DNA of 64,000 nt from NCBI RefSeq assembly GCF_019636075.1, contig NZ_JAHBYG010000001.1, forward strand, positions 62,001 to 126,000, given 5' to 3'. This document shows positions 46,511 through 55,670 of this stretch, piece after piece (the first letter of the stretch is position 1; each line of letters starts with the position of its first letter). The translations under genes and the position numbers were made by a program. The DNA comes from Ferrovibrio sp. GTDB lineage: Bacteria > Pseudomonadota > Alphaproteobacteria > Ferrovibrionales > Ferrovibrionaceae. The notes below the pieces were generated by a model. That model did not search any database. It was given only the letters and a program-made list of their open reading frames with translations, and was not told where the DNA came from.

Positions 46511-46836
46511 TACAAGCCGTATTCGCAAAGTTTTTAAAAATCCTATGCTTTGCATATGGGTGGCGGGGCAGGGGGCTGCAAGTTGAAGGCCGGTTTGCGA
46601 TTTCCGGGCTTTTCCTGCCGCATTTGCATTTCCCCGGCGCGACCGACGCGGGAAAATATGGTAAACATCCCCGATTCGCTGTGTCTGTGCCGGCCCTGCC
46701 AGGGCCTGCGGCACGGTGCCAGGCTTTTATCGGTGGAGCGGGCAGTCGCCCGGGGAATCATGGCCGGTTGCATCGGTTTTTTTGAGCAAGGCTGCCGTCT
46801 CGCCGTCATGGCGAGCCTGCCCGGTTGCTGAAGGCC
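46511..46836. other. Divergent promoter region between asmA and ruvC
   Basis: About 326 bases with no convincing gene. It has an AT-rich patch near 46533-46560, a GC-rich hairpin word GGCCCTGCCAGGGCC near 46692-46706, and a run of seven T near 46776. A GTTC-N7-GTTC LexA box, expected for alphaproteobacterial SOS genes, was not seen. Small frames here have no recognisable composition. Confidence 0.5.
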
Positions 46837-47379
46837 ATGCGCATCATCGGTCTTGATCCCGGTTTGCGCGCCACCGGCTGGGGCGTGATCGAGGCGGCGG
46901 GCAACCGGCTGAGCCATGTGGCTCATGGCACCATCCGCATCAACCCGGATGAGGAATTGGCCTATCGCTTGCGCTTCCTGCACGACGCCTTGACCGAAAT
47001 GCTGGCCGAATGGCGCCCCGAGGCGGCGGCGGTGGAAGAGACTTTCGTGAACCAGAATCCGGCCTCCACGCTGAAGCTCGGTCAGGCCCGCGGTATCGTG
47101 CTGCTGGTGCCGGCCCAGGCCGGCCTGCCGGTGGCGGAATATGCGCCCAACCTGATCAAGAAGGCGGTTGTTGGCGTGGGCCATGCCGAAAAAACCCAGG
47201 TACATGCCATGGTGAAGCGCTTGCTGCCCGGCGTGGCGGTGACCGGCGCCGATGCCGCCGATGCGCTGGCGGTGGCGATTGCGCATGCCCATCTGGCCGG
47301 CACGGCGGCGCGGGTGCGCATGGCTGATGCCGCCGCCCATCTCAAGCAGCAGGCCAGGCAATCGCAGGTAGGCCGATGA
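46837..47379 (+). CDS. ruvC: Holliday junction resolvase RuvC
   Basis: About 180 residues. The first catalytic Asp is in [15 protein letters not shown], the Glu in [15 protein letters not shown], and the last acidic pair in [18 protein letters not shown]. RuvC cuts Holliday junctions moved by RuvAB. The ATG at 46837 matches family length; a TTG 12 bases upstream is possible. ruvA starts inside its stop (ATGA). Confidence 0.96.
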   Translation: MRIIGLDPGLRATGWGVIEAAGNRLSHVAHGTIRINPDEELAYRLRFLHDALTEMLAEWRPEAAAVEETFVNQNPASTLKLGQARGIVLLVPAQAGLPVAEYAPNLIKKAVVGVGHAEKTQVHAMVKRLLPGVAVTGADAADALAVAIAHAHLAGTAARVRMADAAAHLKQQARQSQVGR

Positions 47380-47990
47380 TCGCCAGGCTGCGCGGCTTGC
47401 TGGATTCCGCTTCCGAAACCGCCTGTATCGTGGATGTGGGCGGCGTGGGCTATCAGTTGTTCTGTTCGGCGCGCACGCTGCGCGCCTTGCCGCGTGTGGG
47501 CGAGGCCGTGAAGCTGTTCGTGGAAACCCATGTGCGCGAGGATCATATCCATCTCTATGGCTTTGCCTCGGAGAGCGAACGCGCCTGGTTCAATCTGCTG
47601 CAGACCGTGCAGGGCGTGGGCGCCAAGGTGGCCTTAGGCATTCTCGGCAGCCTGGCCACGGATGAACTCACCCGCGCGCTGGCGGCCGGCGACAAGGCGA
47701 TGCTCACCCGGTGCGACGGCGTGGGGCCGAAGCTTGCCGTGCGGCTGATCACCGAATTGAAGGACAAGCTCGGCGGCCTCGAACTCGGCGCGGCCAGCAT
47801 CGGCCTGCCGGAAGCCGGTGCCGTGGCCGAGGCGCCCGGCGCGGTTGCCGATGCGCTCTCCGCCCTGGTCAATCTGGGCTACAAGCGCGCCGATGCGTTT
47901 GCCGCTGTCACCGTCGCGGCCCGCAGCATGGGCGATAAGGCCGATGTTTCCGCGCTGATCCGCCTCGGGCTCAAGGAATTGGCGAAATGA
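47376..47990 (+). CDS. ruvA: Holliday junction branch migration protein RuvA
   Basis: A 204-residue RuvA. It starts [35 protein letters not shown], and the helix-hairpin-helix units are [18 protein letters not shown] and [19 protein letters not shown]. The C-terminal RuvB-contact domain is [19 protein letters not shown]. It holds the four-way junction as a tetramer. It overlaps ruvC upstream and ruvB downstream by 4 bases each. Confidence 0.97.
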   Translation: MIARLRGLLDSASETACIVDVGGVGYQLFCSARTLRALPRVGEAVKLFVETHVREDHIHLYGFASESERAWFNLLQTVQGVGAKVALGILGSLATDELTRALAAGDKAMLTRCDGVGPKLAVRLITELKDKLGGLELGAASIGLPEAGAVAEAPGAVADALSALVNLGYKRADAFAAVTVAARSMGDKADVSALIRLGLKELAK

Positions 47991-49039
47991 GCGAAGCCAG
48001 CCGGATTGTTTCAGGCAAATCCGCCGAGGGCGACGAACTCGATCGTCATCTGCGGCCGCAGGTGTTGTCGGATTTCGTCGGCCAGGCGCGGGCGCGCGAG
48101 AATCTCCAGATATTCATCTCTGCCGCCAAGGCGCGTGGCGATGCGCTGGATCATGTGTTGCTGCATGGCCCGCCGGGCCTGGGCAAAACCACCATGGCGC
48201 AGATCGTGGCGCGCGAACTGGGCGTGAATTTCAAGGCCACGTCGGGCCCGGTGATCGCCAAGGCCGGCGACCTGGCCGCCCTGCTCACCAATCTGGAAGC
48301 CCGCGACGTGCTGTTCATCGACGAAATCCACCGCCTCAATCCGGCAGTGGAAGAGATTCTCTATCCCGCCATGGAGGATTTCCAGCTCGATCTGATCATC
48401 GGCGAGGGGCCGTCGGCGCGCAGCGTGCGCATCGACCTGCCGCCCTTCACCCTGGTGGGCGCTACCACGCGCTCGGGCCTGCTCACCACGCCGCTGCGCG
48501 AACGCTTCGGCATTCCGCTGCGGCTGAATTTCTATGAAGTGTCCGAACTCGAATTCATCGTGTCGCGCGGCGCCCGCATTCTCGGCTTCGAGTTGGATGC
48601 CAGCGGCGCCCATGAAATCGCCAAGCGGGCCCGTGGCACGCCGCGCGTGGCCGGCCGCCTGCTGCGCCGGGTGCGCGATTTCGCCGCCGTGGCCAAGGCG
48701 AAAGTGGTCTCCGCCGTGCAGGCCGATGCCGCGCTCACCCGGCTGGAGGTGGATGCGCGCGGGCTGGATGCCATGGATCGCCGCTATCTCAGCACCATCG
48801 CGCGGGATTTCGGTGGCGGCCCGGTGGGGGTGGAAACCATCGCCGCCGCGTTGTCCGAGCCGCGCGACGCGCTGGAAGACATCATCGAGCCGTATCTGAT
48901 CCAGCAGGGCTTCTTGCAGCGTACCCCGCGCGGCCGGCTGCTCACCGCCCAGGCCTTTGCGCATCTGGGTTTGCCGGCGCCCGCCCGCCCGGCCGACAGC
49001 CAGCTCGGTTTCCTTGCCGACGAGGAAGCCGATGGTTGA
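47987..49039 (+). CDS. ruvB: Holliday junction helicase RuvB
   Basis: A 350-residue AAA+ ATPase. Walker A is [13 protein letters not shown], Walker [12 protein letters not shown], sensor 1 VGATTRSG, followed by the winged-helix domain with the [17 protein letters not shown] region. It drives branch migration. The 3' end overlaps the ybgC start by 8 bases. Confidence 0.97.
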   Translation: MSEASRIVSGKSAEGDELDRHLRPQVLSDFVGQARARENLQIFISAAKARGDALDHVLLHGPPGLGKTTMAQIVARELGVNFKATSGPVIAKAGDLAALLTNLEARDVLFIDEIHRLNPAVEEILYPAMEDFQLDLIIGEGPSARSVRIDLPPFTLVGATTRSGLLTTPLRERFGIPLRLNFYEVSELEFIVSRGARILGFELDASGAHEIAKRARGTPRVAGRLLRRVRDFAAVAKAKVVSAVQADAALTRLEVDARGLDAMDRRYLSTIARDFGGGPVGVETIAAALSEPRDALEDIIEPYLIQQGFLQRTPRGRLLTAQAFAHLGLPAPARPADSQLGFLADEEADG

Positions 49040-49547
49040 AACCCGCGCCAAAGCCACGCCCAGCACTGCACTCGGCACTGCACCCGGTACTGCACCCGGC
49101 ACTGCGCCCCATCGCTATCCGCTGCGGGTGCAATGGGAAGATACCGATGCTGCCGGAATCGTGTATTACGCGAATTATCTTCGCTTCATCGAGCGGGGGC
49201 GGTCGGATGTGCTGCTGCGGGCCGGTATCGATCAACAGGAATTGATGCGCGAGCAGGGATTGGCCTTTGCCGTGCGATCCTGCGCCATCGATTACCTCAA
49301 GCCGGCCCGTCTCCACGAAGAATTAACCATTCTGACCGAGTTTTCCGGGGCATCCGGTGCCACGCTCACGCTGGCCCAGGCGGTCTGGCGGGGTTTGGAC
49401 GAGTTGGCGCGCGCCAAGGTGGTTCTGGCCTGCATCGACGGCAATGGGCGGCCAAAACGGGTTCCCAGGCAAGTTGTGGACCTGTTTGCCACACTTTCAA
49501 CAAATTTTTCGCAAATCTCTGGCACGCTGGATAGCAAGGACGGTTAG
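49032..49547 (+). CDS. ybgC: Acyl-CoA thioesterase YbgC (tol-pal associated)
   Basis: A 171-residue hot-dog thioesterase. The active site is [25 protein letters not shown], in which the Asp is catalytic; the fold continues to [14 protein letters not shown] and ending [10 protein letters not shown]. It is the first gene of the tol-pal cluster and may act on phospholipid-linked acyl groups. The N-terminal 25 residues include a repeated GTAP unit from a tandem 12-base DNA repeat, not seen in usual YbgC proteins. The ATG at 49032 overlaps ruvB. Confidence 0.93.
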   Translation: MVETRAKATPSTALGTAPGTAPGTAPHRYPLRVQWEDTDAAGIVYYANYLRFIERGRSDVLLRAGIDQQELMREQGLAFAVRSCAIDYLKPARLHEELTILTEFSGASGATLTLAQAVWRGLDELARAKVVLACIDGNGRPKRVPRQVVDLFATLSTNFSQISGTLDSKDG

Positions 49548-49550
49548 AAC

Positions 49551-50285
49551 ATGGACAGGACAGTAAACGCGGCGCAACTAGGGGCTGATGCACCCGTCGC
49601 GGATCTTTCGATGTGGGCGTTGTTTCTGCAGGCCGACTGGGTGGTCAAGGCGGTCATGCTGATGCTTGTGCTGGCATCCTTCTGGTCCTGGGCGATCATC
49701 TTTGAAAAGCTGATCAAGATCCGCAAGACCCTGGCTGCCACCGACCAGTTCGAACATGATTTCTGGTCCGGCGGTTCGCTCGACATGCTGTTCGACCGCA
49801 TCTCGCAGCATGGCCCGCAGCATCCCATGGCGGTGCTGTTCGTGGCCGCCATGCGCGAATGGCGCCGCTCCACCGAGCGCGGCCTGGTGCGCGGCAAGCA
49901 GGGGCTTGGCTCGTTGCAGGTGCGTATCGGCCAGGTGATGCGGGTTTCCATCGACCGCGAGATGGAGCGGCTGGAACGCTATCTCGGCTTTCTCGCCTCT
50001 GTCGGTTCGGTGGCGCCGTTCGTGGGCCTGTTCGGCACCGTCTGGGGCATCATGAATTCCTTCCACAGCATCGCAGCCAGCAAGAACACCTCGCTGGCGG
50101 TGGTGGCGCCGGGTATCGCCGAAGCCTTGTTCGCCACGGCTTTGGGCCTGCTGGCCGCCATTCCGGCAGTGATGGCCTACAACAAATTCTCCAACGATCT
50201 CGGCCGGCTGAATATCCGGCTGGAAGGCTTTGCCGGCGAATTCCAGGCGTTGATGAGCCGCCAGCTCGACGAAGAGGCAAACTGA
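49551..50285 (+). CDS. tolQ: Tol-Pal proton channel subunit TolQ
   Basis: A 244-residue inner-membrane protein with three helices: one at residues 20-45 (FLQADWVVKAVMLMLVLASFWSWAIIF) and two later (FLASVGSVAPFVGLFGTVWGIMNSF, APGIAEALFATALGLLAAIPAVMAY). The Thr/Ser-containing pore helices are typical of the MotA/TolQ/ExbB family. With TolR it uses proton motive force to drive TolA. TolR starts 1 base after its stop. Confidence 0.96.
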   Translation: MDRTVNAAQLGADAPVADLSMWALFLQADWVVKAVMLMLVLASFWSWAIIFEKLIKIRKTLAATDQFEHDFWSGGSLDMLFDRISQHGPQHPMAVLFVAAMREWRRSTERGLVRGKQGLGSLQVRIGQVMRVSIDREMERLERYLGFLASVGSVAPFVGLFGTVWGIMNSFHSIAASKNTSLAVVAPGIAEALFATALGLLAAIPAVMAYNKFSNDLGRLNIRLEGFAGEFQALMSRQLDEEAN

Positions 50286-50286
50286 G

Positions 50287-50757
50287 ATGGCCGTTCAGCT
50301 TCAGGGCGGAGGACGCGGCAGCCGCATGCGGCGCCGGCCGATGTCGGATATCAACGTCACGCCGCTGGTCGACGTGATGCTGGTGCTGCTGATCGTGTTC
50401 ATGGTCACCGCACCGCTGCTCACCGTGGGCGTGCAGGTTGATCTGCCCAAGACCCAGGCTGCCGCCATCCAGGGCCAGGACGAGCCATTGTCGATCACCA
50501 TCGACAGCAAGGGCCTGGTCTATCTGCAGGAAACCCCGGTGGAGCTGGATCAACTGGTGCCGCGCCTGCAGGCGATTGCCAAGGGTGCGCTGGATCGCCG
50601 CATTTTCGTGCGCGGCGACCAGGCGGTGAATTACGGCAAGGTGCTGGAAGTGATGGGTGTGGTGAATGCCGCCGGTTACACCAAGGTGGCCTTGATCGGC
50701 AATCCGTCCCAGGGTGGTTCCGGGAGCGGGTCTGGCCAGGCGCAGCGTCGTCGCTGA
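50287..50757 (+). CDS. tolR: Tol-Pal subunit TolR
   Basis: A 156-residue protein: a short cytoplasmic tail, one helix with the essential proton-carrying Asp in INVTPLVDVMLVLLIVFMV, and a periplasmic ExbD/TolR domain (GKVLEVMGVVNAAGYTKVALI). The C-terminal tail is Gly/Ser-rich. It works with TolQ as the proton-driven stator. Confidence 0.96.
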   Translation: MAVQLQGGGRGSRMRRRPMSDINVTPLVDVMLVLLIVFMVTAPLLTVGVQVDLPKTQAAAIQGQDEPLSITIDSKGLVYLQETPVELDQLVPRLQAIAKGALDRRIFVRGDQAVNYGKVLEVMGVVNAAGYTKVALIGNPSQGGSGSGSGQAQRRR

Positions 50758-50777
50758 GGCAACAGGAGACAGGTTCG

Positions 50778-51728
50778 GTGCAGCGTAACTCGTATGTATT
50801 TTCGGCAGGTCTGCATGCGGGCATCGTGCTGTTCGCAGTTTTCGGCCTGCCTTTTTACGAGCCGGAGCGCCCTGCCGAGCCGCCGGTGATCCTGGCCGAA
50901 TTGGCGCCGATCGCCGAGCAGAGCAATGTGCCGAAGGTGCAGCCGCGCCCGGTGGAAGCCAAGGCCGAACCCAAGCCGGATCCGGAGCCGCCGAAGCCGG
51001 AAGTGAAGCCCGAGCCGCCCAAGCCGGCACCGGCCGCCGCCGCGCCGCCGCCCCCTCCGCCGCCGCCCGCGCCTGAGCCGCCCAAACCCGTGGAGGCCGC
51101 CAAGCCCGCGCCGGCGCCGGAACCGCTGCCTGCGCCCAAGCCGTTGCCCAAGGTGGAAAAGACCGAGGCGCCGCCCGCGCCGCCCAAGCCGGTTGAAAAA
51201 CCCGCGCCGCCCAAGCCGCAGCCCCAGGTGCAGACCCAGGCTCCGCAACAGCCCAAGACGACCAATTTCACCGATGTGGCCGCGTTGGTGAACCGCCTGC
51301 AGAAAACCCCGCCAGCACCCACACCCAGCCAGCCGGCGCCGCAGGTGGCTTCGCGCGCGCCGCCCGCGCCGGCGCCGCGTGCCGAGGGCCCGAGCAATCC
51401 GAATCTGCCGCTGTCGATCAGCGAGAAGGATTTCATCGCCAGCCAGATTTACGATAAGTGGAACCTGGATTGCGGCCGCCGCGATGCCCGCGAGCATGTG
51501 GTGCGCATCCAGTTCATGCTCAATCCCGACGGCACGCTGAAAACCCAGCCGGAAGTGCTCGATGCCGTGAAGCTCTACACCCAGGAAAATTACCGCGCTT
51601 CCGCCGAAGCGGCGCGCCGCGCGGTGCACAAGGCCGTGCCGTTCAAGTTTCCGCCCAACACCGATGTTGGTAAATTCACGCAAGAAATCGTATTGAACTT
51701 CGACCCGAGGCAACAATGCAATTCATGA
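50778..51728 (+). CDS. tolA: TolA
   Basis: A 316-residue protein. An N-terminal membrane anchor ([22 protein letters not shown]) is followed by about 170 residues rich in Pro, Ala, Lys and Glu that span the periplasm, and a C-terminal TonB/TolA-like domain with [20 protein letters not shown]. It links the inner-membrane TolQR motor with Pal. The GTG start has AGGAG about 9 bases upstream. Its last 13 bases overlap tolB. Confidence 0.93.
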   Translation: MQRNSYVFSAGLHAGIVLFAVFGLPFYEPERPAEPPVILAELAPIAEQSNVPKVQPRPVEAKAEPKPDPEPPKPEVKPEPPKPAPAAAAPPPPPPPPAPEPPKPVEAAKPAPAPEPLPAPKPLPKVEKTEAPPAPPKPVEKPAPPKPQPQVQTQAPQQPKTTNFTDVAALVNRLQKTPPAPTPSQPAPQVASRAPPAPAPRAEGPSNPNLPLSISEKDFIASQIYDKWNLDCGRRDAREHVVRIQFMLNPDGTLKTQPEVLDAVKLYTQENYRASAEAARRAVHKAVPFKFPPNTDVGKFTQEIVLNFDPRQQCNS

Positions 51729-53113
51729 CATTCACGGGCCGTTTCTCCGCTCGCTCGCTGGCTGCTCGCTCGCTGGTTTCCCGTTCCCTGGCTTTTGGCG
51801 CCGCGCTGATCTTCGCGGCGCTGCTTGGCTCGGCTGCCCAGGCGCGGGTGGAGATCGACATCACCAAGGGCAATATCAAGCCGGTGCCGATCGCGATTTC
51901 GGATTTCGATGCCGATAACCCGCAGGCGCTGAAACTGGGCCAGGATGTGGCCCGCGTGATCCGCGCCAATCTGGAGCGTTCGGGCCTGTTCGCGCCCGCC
52001 GATCCCAAGGCGCATATCCAGCAGCCCGCCGCCATGCGGGTGCAGCCGCGCTTTCAGGATTGGCGCGTGATCAATGTGGATGCGCTGGTGACCGGCCGCA
52101 TGGAAGTGCAGGCCGATGGCCGCCTGCGCGGGGAATTCCGGCTATGGGATGTGGCGGCTGAAAATCAGATGACCGGCCTGGCGCTGTTCACCACGCCGGA
52201 TAACTGGCGCCGCCTGGCGCATCTGATTTCCGATGCGATCTACAAGCGCGTGACCGGCGAAGACGGCTATTTCGATACCCGCGTGGTTTATGTGGCCGAA
52301 AGCGGCCCGCCGAATCAGCGTGTGAAGCGCCTGGCGATCATGGATCAGGATGGCGAGAATCACCGCTTCCTCACCGATGGCAAATTCCTGGTGCTGACCC
52401 CGCGTTTCAGCCCGAGCCAGCAGGAAATCACCTATCTGTCGTATTTCAACGACCGCCCGCGGGTGTATCTGTTCAACATCGATACCGGGCAACAGGAACT
52501 GGTGGGCGATTTCCCCGGCATGACCTTCGCGCCGCGATTCTCGCCTGATGGCAACCGCGTCATCATGTCGCTGGCCGTGGATGGCAATTCCGACATCTAC
52601 ATGATGGACCTGCGCACCCGGGCGCGCAGCCGGCTTACCTCCGATCCCGGCATCGATACCTCGCCGTCTTTCTCGCCCGACGGGCGCCAGGTCACCTTCA
52701 ATTCCGACCGTGGCGGCACCAAGCAGGTCTATGTGATGAATGCCGATGGGTCGGACCAGAAGCGGATCTCCTTCGGGCAGGGCCGCTATTCCACCCCGGT
52801 CTGGTCGCCGCGCGGCGATTTGATCGCATTTACCAAGGAATTCCAGGGGAATTTCGCCATTGGCGTGATGCGTCCGGATGGCTCCGGCGAGCGTATCCTG
52901 AGCACGTCGCCGTCGGTGCAGGAAGCCCCCACCTGGGCGCCGAATGGCCGTGTGCTGATGTTCTATCGTGAGCGGGCCTGGGATGGTCGCGGTCGCGGCC
53001 AGCGGGTGCGGCTGTTCTCCATCGATCTCACCGGCTACAATGAGCGCGAGTTGCCGACTCCGATCGATGCATCCGATCCGGCCTGGTCGCCGCTTTCGCC
53101 GCTGATCCGCTAA
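51716..53113 (+). CDS. tolB: Tol-Pal system beta-propeller protein TolB
   Basis: A 465-residue periplasmic protein. The signal is unusual: [32 protein letters not shown] carries repeated RSLA units before the hydrophobic core. The N-terminal D1 domain is followed by the six-bladed propeller, with the repeat pattern [43 protein letters not shown] and [13 protein letters not shown]. It binds Pal. It overlaps tolA by 13 bases. Confidence 0.96.
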   Translation: MQFMTFTGRFSARSLAARSLVSRSLAFGAALIFAALLGSAAQARVEIDITKGNIKPVPIAISDFDADNPQALKLGQDVARVIRANLERSGLFAPADPKAHIQQPAAMRVQPRFQDWRVINVDALVTGRMEVQADGRLRGEFRLWDVAAENQMTGLALFTTPDNWRRLAHLISDAIYKRVTGEDGYFDTRVVYVAESGPPNQRVKRLAIMDQDGENHRFLTDGKFLVLTPRFSPSQQEITYLSYFNDRPRVYLFNIDTGQQELVGDFPGMTFAPRFSPDGNRVIMSLAVDGNSDIYMMDLRTRARSRLTSDPGIDTSPSFSPDGRQVTFNSDRGGTKQVYVMNADGSDQKRISFGQGRYSTPVWSPRGDLIAFTKEFQGNFAIGVMRPDGSGERILSTSPSVQEAPTWAPNGRVLMFYRERAWDGRGRGQRVRLFSIDLTGYNERELPTPIDASDPAWSPLSPLIR

Positions 53114-53595
53114 TCGTCCCCGACACATTATTCGAAAGGCGGAGACTGCCGGTAATTGGCCAAAACTGTTGCAGAAATGCCGCAGTAAAAGGCAATCACA
53201 GTGCAGTTATACGAACGGCCCCTTGATAGTGAATTATCGCGTGGATATGATTGTAAACGACGCAGTGGCTTGAACCAAAGGGTTCCGGCATGCTTGTTCG
53301 CTGGCAAATCGGGTGCCTGGTTTTTCGGCACATAGCCCGAGGCGCGCTGAACGGGATGTCGGGTATACGCGGCGAGAGCCCAACGCGGCGGTGTGTAGCG
53401 GAAACAGCAACAAAGCTTAAGCAGATTTGAGTAAGTTCGGTTGCGCGGCTCGCTACAGGCCGCAAGTGGATTGGGTAGTCACAATGGTCCGCCATCACGG
53501 GTGATGTGATGGGCAGCCGGAGTGGCGAGCCGTCAATTAGTGAAATGCACAGGTAACTGATCACCAAACCAAACCCTATGGAGGGGTAAAACATT
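53114..53595 (+). promoter_or_regulatory. Long spacer / leader region before pal
   Basis: About 480 bases with no supported gene between tolB and pal. It is less GC-rich than the flanks. A perfect 7-base inverted repeat, CCATCAC (53492-53498) and GTGATGG (53506-53512), and a GCGGC/GCCGC hairpin near 53442 lie close to pal. GAGGGGT is the pal ribosome site. The length suggests a separate pal promoter with a long leader or a small RNA. Confidence 0.5.
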
Positions 53596-54129
53596 ATGCG
53601 CCTCAACACCTTCGGCACCAAGTTCGTGGCCGTTGCTGCGGTTGGCCTGTTCCTCGCGGCTTGCGAAAAGGCTCCGGAACCCACTGCGGCCACCGGTACC
53701 GGTGGCGCCACCACCGCTCGCCCGGCCGCTCCGCAGACTGCCACTGGCCCGACCACCTCTGCCATTCAGCCCGGCTCGGTGCAGGACTTCCAGGTCAATG
53801 TCGGCGATCGCGTTTTCTTCGACTATGACAAGTTCGAAGTGAAGCCGGCCGGCAAGGCCACGCTGGACAAGCAGGCCGCCTGGCTGAAGCGCTATGGCCA
53901 GTACAAGGTCGTGATCGAGGGCCATGCCGACGAACGCGGCACCCGCGAGTACAACCTTGCGCTCGGTGAGCGCCGCGCCAATGCCGTGAAGAGCTACCTG
54001 GTCAACCAGGGCATCCCGGCTGCTCGCGTCACCACCATCTCCTACGGCAAGGAGCGTCCGGTTGCTCTCGGTTCGAACGAGGCTGCCTGGGCTCAGAACC
54101 GCCGTGGCGTGACCGTCCTGTCGAACTAA
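53596..54129 (+). CDS. pal: Peptidoglycan-associated lipoprotein Pal
   Basis: A 177-residue outer-membrane lipoprotein. The lipobox LAAC puts the acylated Cys at residue 23, followed by an Ala/Thr/Pro linker and an OmpA-like domain: RVFFDYDKFEVKP and IEGHADERGTREYNLALGERRANAV, which bind peptidoglycan. It anchors the Tol machine. Two terminator hairpins follow. Confidence 0.97.
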   Translation: MRLNTFGTKFVAVAAVGLFLAACEKAPEPTAATGTGGATTARPAAPQTATGPTTSAIQPGSVQDFQVNVGDRVFFDYDKFEVKPAGKATLDKQAAWLKRYGQYKVVIEGHADERGTREYNLALGERRANAVKSYLVNQGIPAARVTTISYGKERPVALGSNEAAWAQNRRGVTVLSN

Positions 54130-54137
54130 GTTCGGCT

Positions 54138-54173
54138 GCCGGAAGGTTTTCAACCAACCTTCCGGCTCTCTTT
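54138..54173 (+). terminator. Hairpin terminator after pal (first)
   Basis: GCCGGAAGGTT (54138-54148) pairs with AACCTTCCGGC (54156-54166), an 11-base perfect stem, followed by TCTCTTT. It ends pal transcripts. Confidence 0.85.
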
Positions 54174-54175
54174 CA

Positions 54176-54228
54176 AACACCCGCTCGCCCCGCCGATTGG
54201 CTGGTGGCGGCGGGTGTTTTCTTTTTTC
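54176..54228 (+). terminator. Hairpin terminator after pal (second)
   Basis: AACACCCGC (54176-54184) pairs with GCGGGTGTT (54210-54218), with further pairing in the loop, followed by TTCTTTTTT. A second full terminator only 10 bases behind the first suggests a strong transcription stop between pal and cpoB. Confidence 0.85.
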
Positions 54229-54500
54229 CTGCTCTGCTTTTCTTTTTTGGGCTTTCTTTTTGCGGCCGGTTCAGCCTTCTGGGCTGGGCGGATCGGCAGC
54301 CCACGGGAAGTATGCGCCCAGGCCATGCTTTTGCCGCAAAAACCGGGTATTCATTGCAGCAGATACCCCATTGCGAATCGGCCCGCATCATCGGGCCCGT
54401 CGCGAAGTGGAAGGGTGGCGTCGCTGACAGGCCGTTATGGCTTGGGCAGGTCCGGCGCCGGCCTTCCTGCGATGCTCCGCCAGCGTTTCGAGGTCCGCCC
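54229..54500 (+). other. Spacer between pal terminators and cpoB
   Basis: About 270 bases with no supported gene. It starts T-rich (CTTTTCTTTTTTGG) and becomes GC-rich. It must contain the cpoB promoter, given the two terminators before it, but I see no clear -35/-10 pair. Confidence 0.4.
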
Positions 54501-55670
54501 ATGACCATAGTGATGCCGATGCTTTTGTCCCGCTCGACCCAGGCCAGTCTGGCGCTTTGCGCCGGCCTGCTGGCAATGCTTGCCATGGCTCCGCTGGGTC
54601 CCGCCCAGGCCCAGGTTCTGGCCCAGGCCCAGGTTCTAGCCCAGGCCGACACGCAGTATCTTGTCGAGCGCATCAACCGCCTGGAAAACGATCTCCGCTT
54701 TCTACAGCGTCAGGTTTCTCGCGGCGGCAGCGTGCCACAGCAAAACGCGCCCGGTGTGAACCAGGGCGGCGGCAGCCTCACCCAGGGCGGCGATGAGGCC
54801 GACACCAGCATCGCCAACCGCTTGTCCAGCCGCATCGACCAGTTGGAAGGCCAGATCCGCGAATTGGTTGGCCGTTTCGAGGAAGTTGAATTCCGCAACG
54901 GCCAGACCCAGCGCCGCATGGACAAGCTGGTGGAGGATGTCGATTTCCGCCTGAACGAATTGGAAAAGGCGCGGCCTGTGCCAGGCCAAGCTGCTGGCCA
55001 AGCTGCGGCCACGGCTGCCGGCACTGCGACAGGCCAGGCGACAGGCCCGGCAGCAGGGACGACCCAGGCCGCGGCAGGCGGCGAACCGCAGCAACTGGTG
55101 CGCGGTTCCACCTCGTCGCAGCCCGGCACTGCCCCCACCCGCGAAGGCGTGCTGGGCACCTTGCCCACCGATTCGACTGGCCGCCCGCTGGCGGGTCAGG
55201 CCGGGGGCGCCGCGCCGGCAGGCGGCAATGTGGCGCGTGCCACGCCGCCCGCTGCGGCAGCGCCGGCCACCCGTTTGCCCGCCGGCACACCGAAGGAACG
55301 GTATGATTTTGCCTTCCGGCTGCTGGCCCAGGCCGATTATCCCGCCGCCGAAACCGCGTTCAAGGAATTTCTGGCCGCCCATGGCAGCGATCCGCTGGCC
55401 GGCAATGCGCAATACTGGCTGGGCGAAACCTATTATGTGCGCCAGCAATTCGAACCGGCTGCCGCTGCCTTCCTGCAAGGCTATCAGGGTTATCCGAAAG
55501 GCCCCAAGGCATCAGACAGCCTGTTGAAACTGGGCATGACCCTCACGGCGATGAAAAAGACCGCCGAGGCCTGCGCCGCCTATGGCCAGTTGGCGAAGGA
55601 ATTCCCCAGCGCGCCGGCCAATGTGAAGGAAGCCCTGGTGCGCGAACGTGCCAAGGCCAATTGCCGTTAA
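54501..55670 (+). CDS. cpoB: Cell division coordinator CpoB (YbgF)
   Basis: A 389-residue periplasmic protein. A signal peptide (STQASLALCAGLLAMLAMAPLGPAQA) precedes a trimeric coiled coil (YLVERINRLENDLRFLQRQV; RIDQLEGQIRELVGRFEEVEFRNG), a low-complexity Ala/Gly/Thr/Gln linker of about 110 residues and C-terminal TPR repeats (ERYDFAFRLLAQADYPAAETAFKEFLAAH onward). CpoB couples Tol-Pal to peptidoglycan synthesis. AQAQVL is duplicated just after the signal cleavage region by an 18-base DNA repeat. The start at 54501 has GAGG upstream. Confidence 0.93.
   Translation: MTIVMPMLLSRSTQASLALCAGLLAMLAMAPLGPAQAQVLAQAQVLAQADTQYLVERINRLENDLRFLQRQVSRGGSVPQQNAPGVNQGGGSLTQGGDEADTSIANRLSSRIDQLEGQIRELVGRFEEVEFRNGQTQRRMDKLVEDVDFRLNELEKARPVPGQAAGQAAATAAGTATGQATGPAAGTTQAAAGGEPQQLVRGSTSSQPGTAPTREGVLGTLPTDSTGRPLAGQAGGAAPAGGNVARATPPAAAAPATRLPAGTPKERYDFAFRLLAQADYPAAETAFKEFLAAHGSDPLAGNAQYWLGETYYVRQQFEPAAAAFLQGYQGYPKGPKASDSLLKLGMTLTAMKKTAEACAAYGQLAKEFPSAPANVKEALVRERAKANCR

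Noticed and set aside
46550-46831. 93-codon Cys-containing frame upstream of ruvC
   Set aside because: Atypical composition, no ribosome site and no recognised similarity; the region is better explained as a divergent promoter.
46511-46836. SOS (LexA) box for ruvCAB
   Set aside because: I looked for GTTC-N7-GTTC and did not find it.
53196-53765. 189-codon minus-strand frame across the tolB-pal spacer
   Set aside because: It runs into the pal coding region in antisense and has no family similarity or ribosome site.
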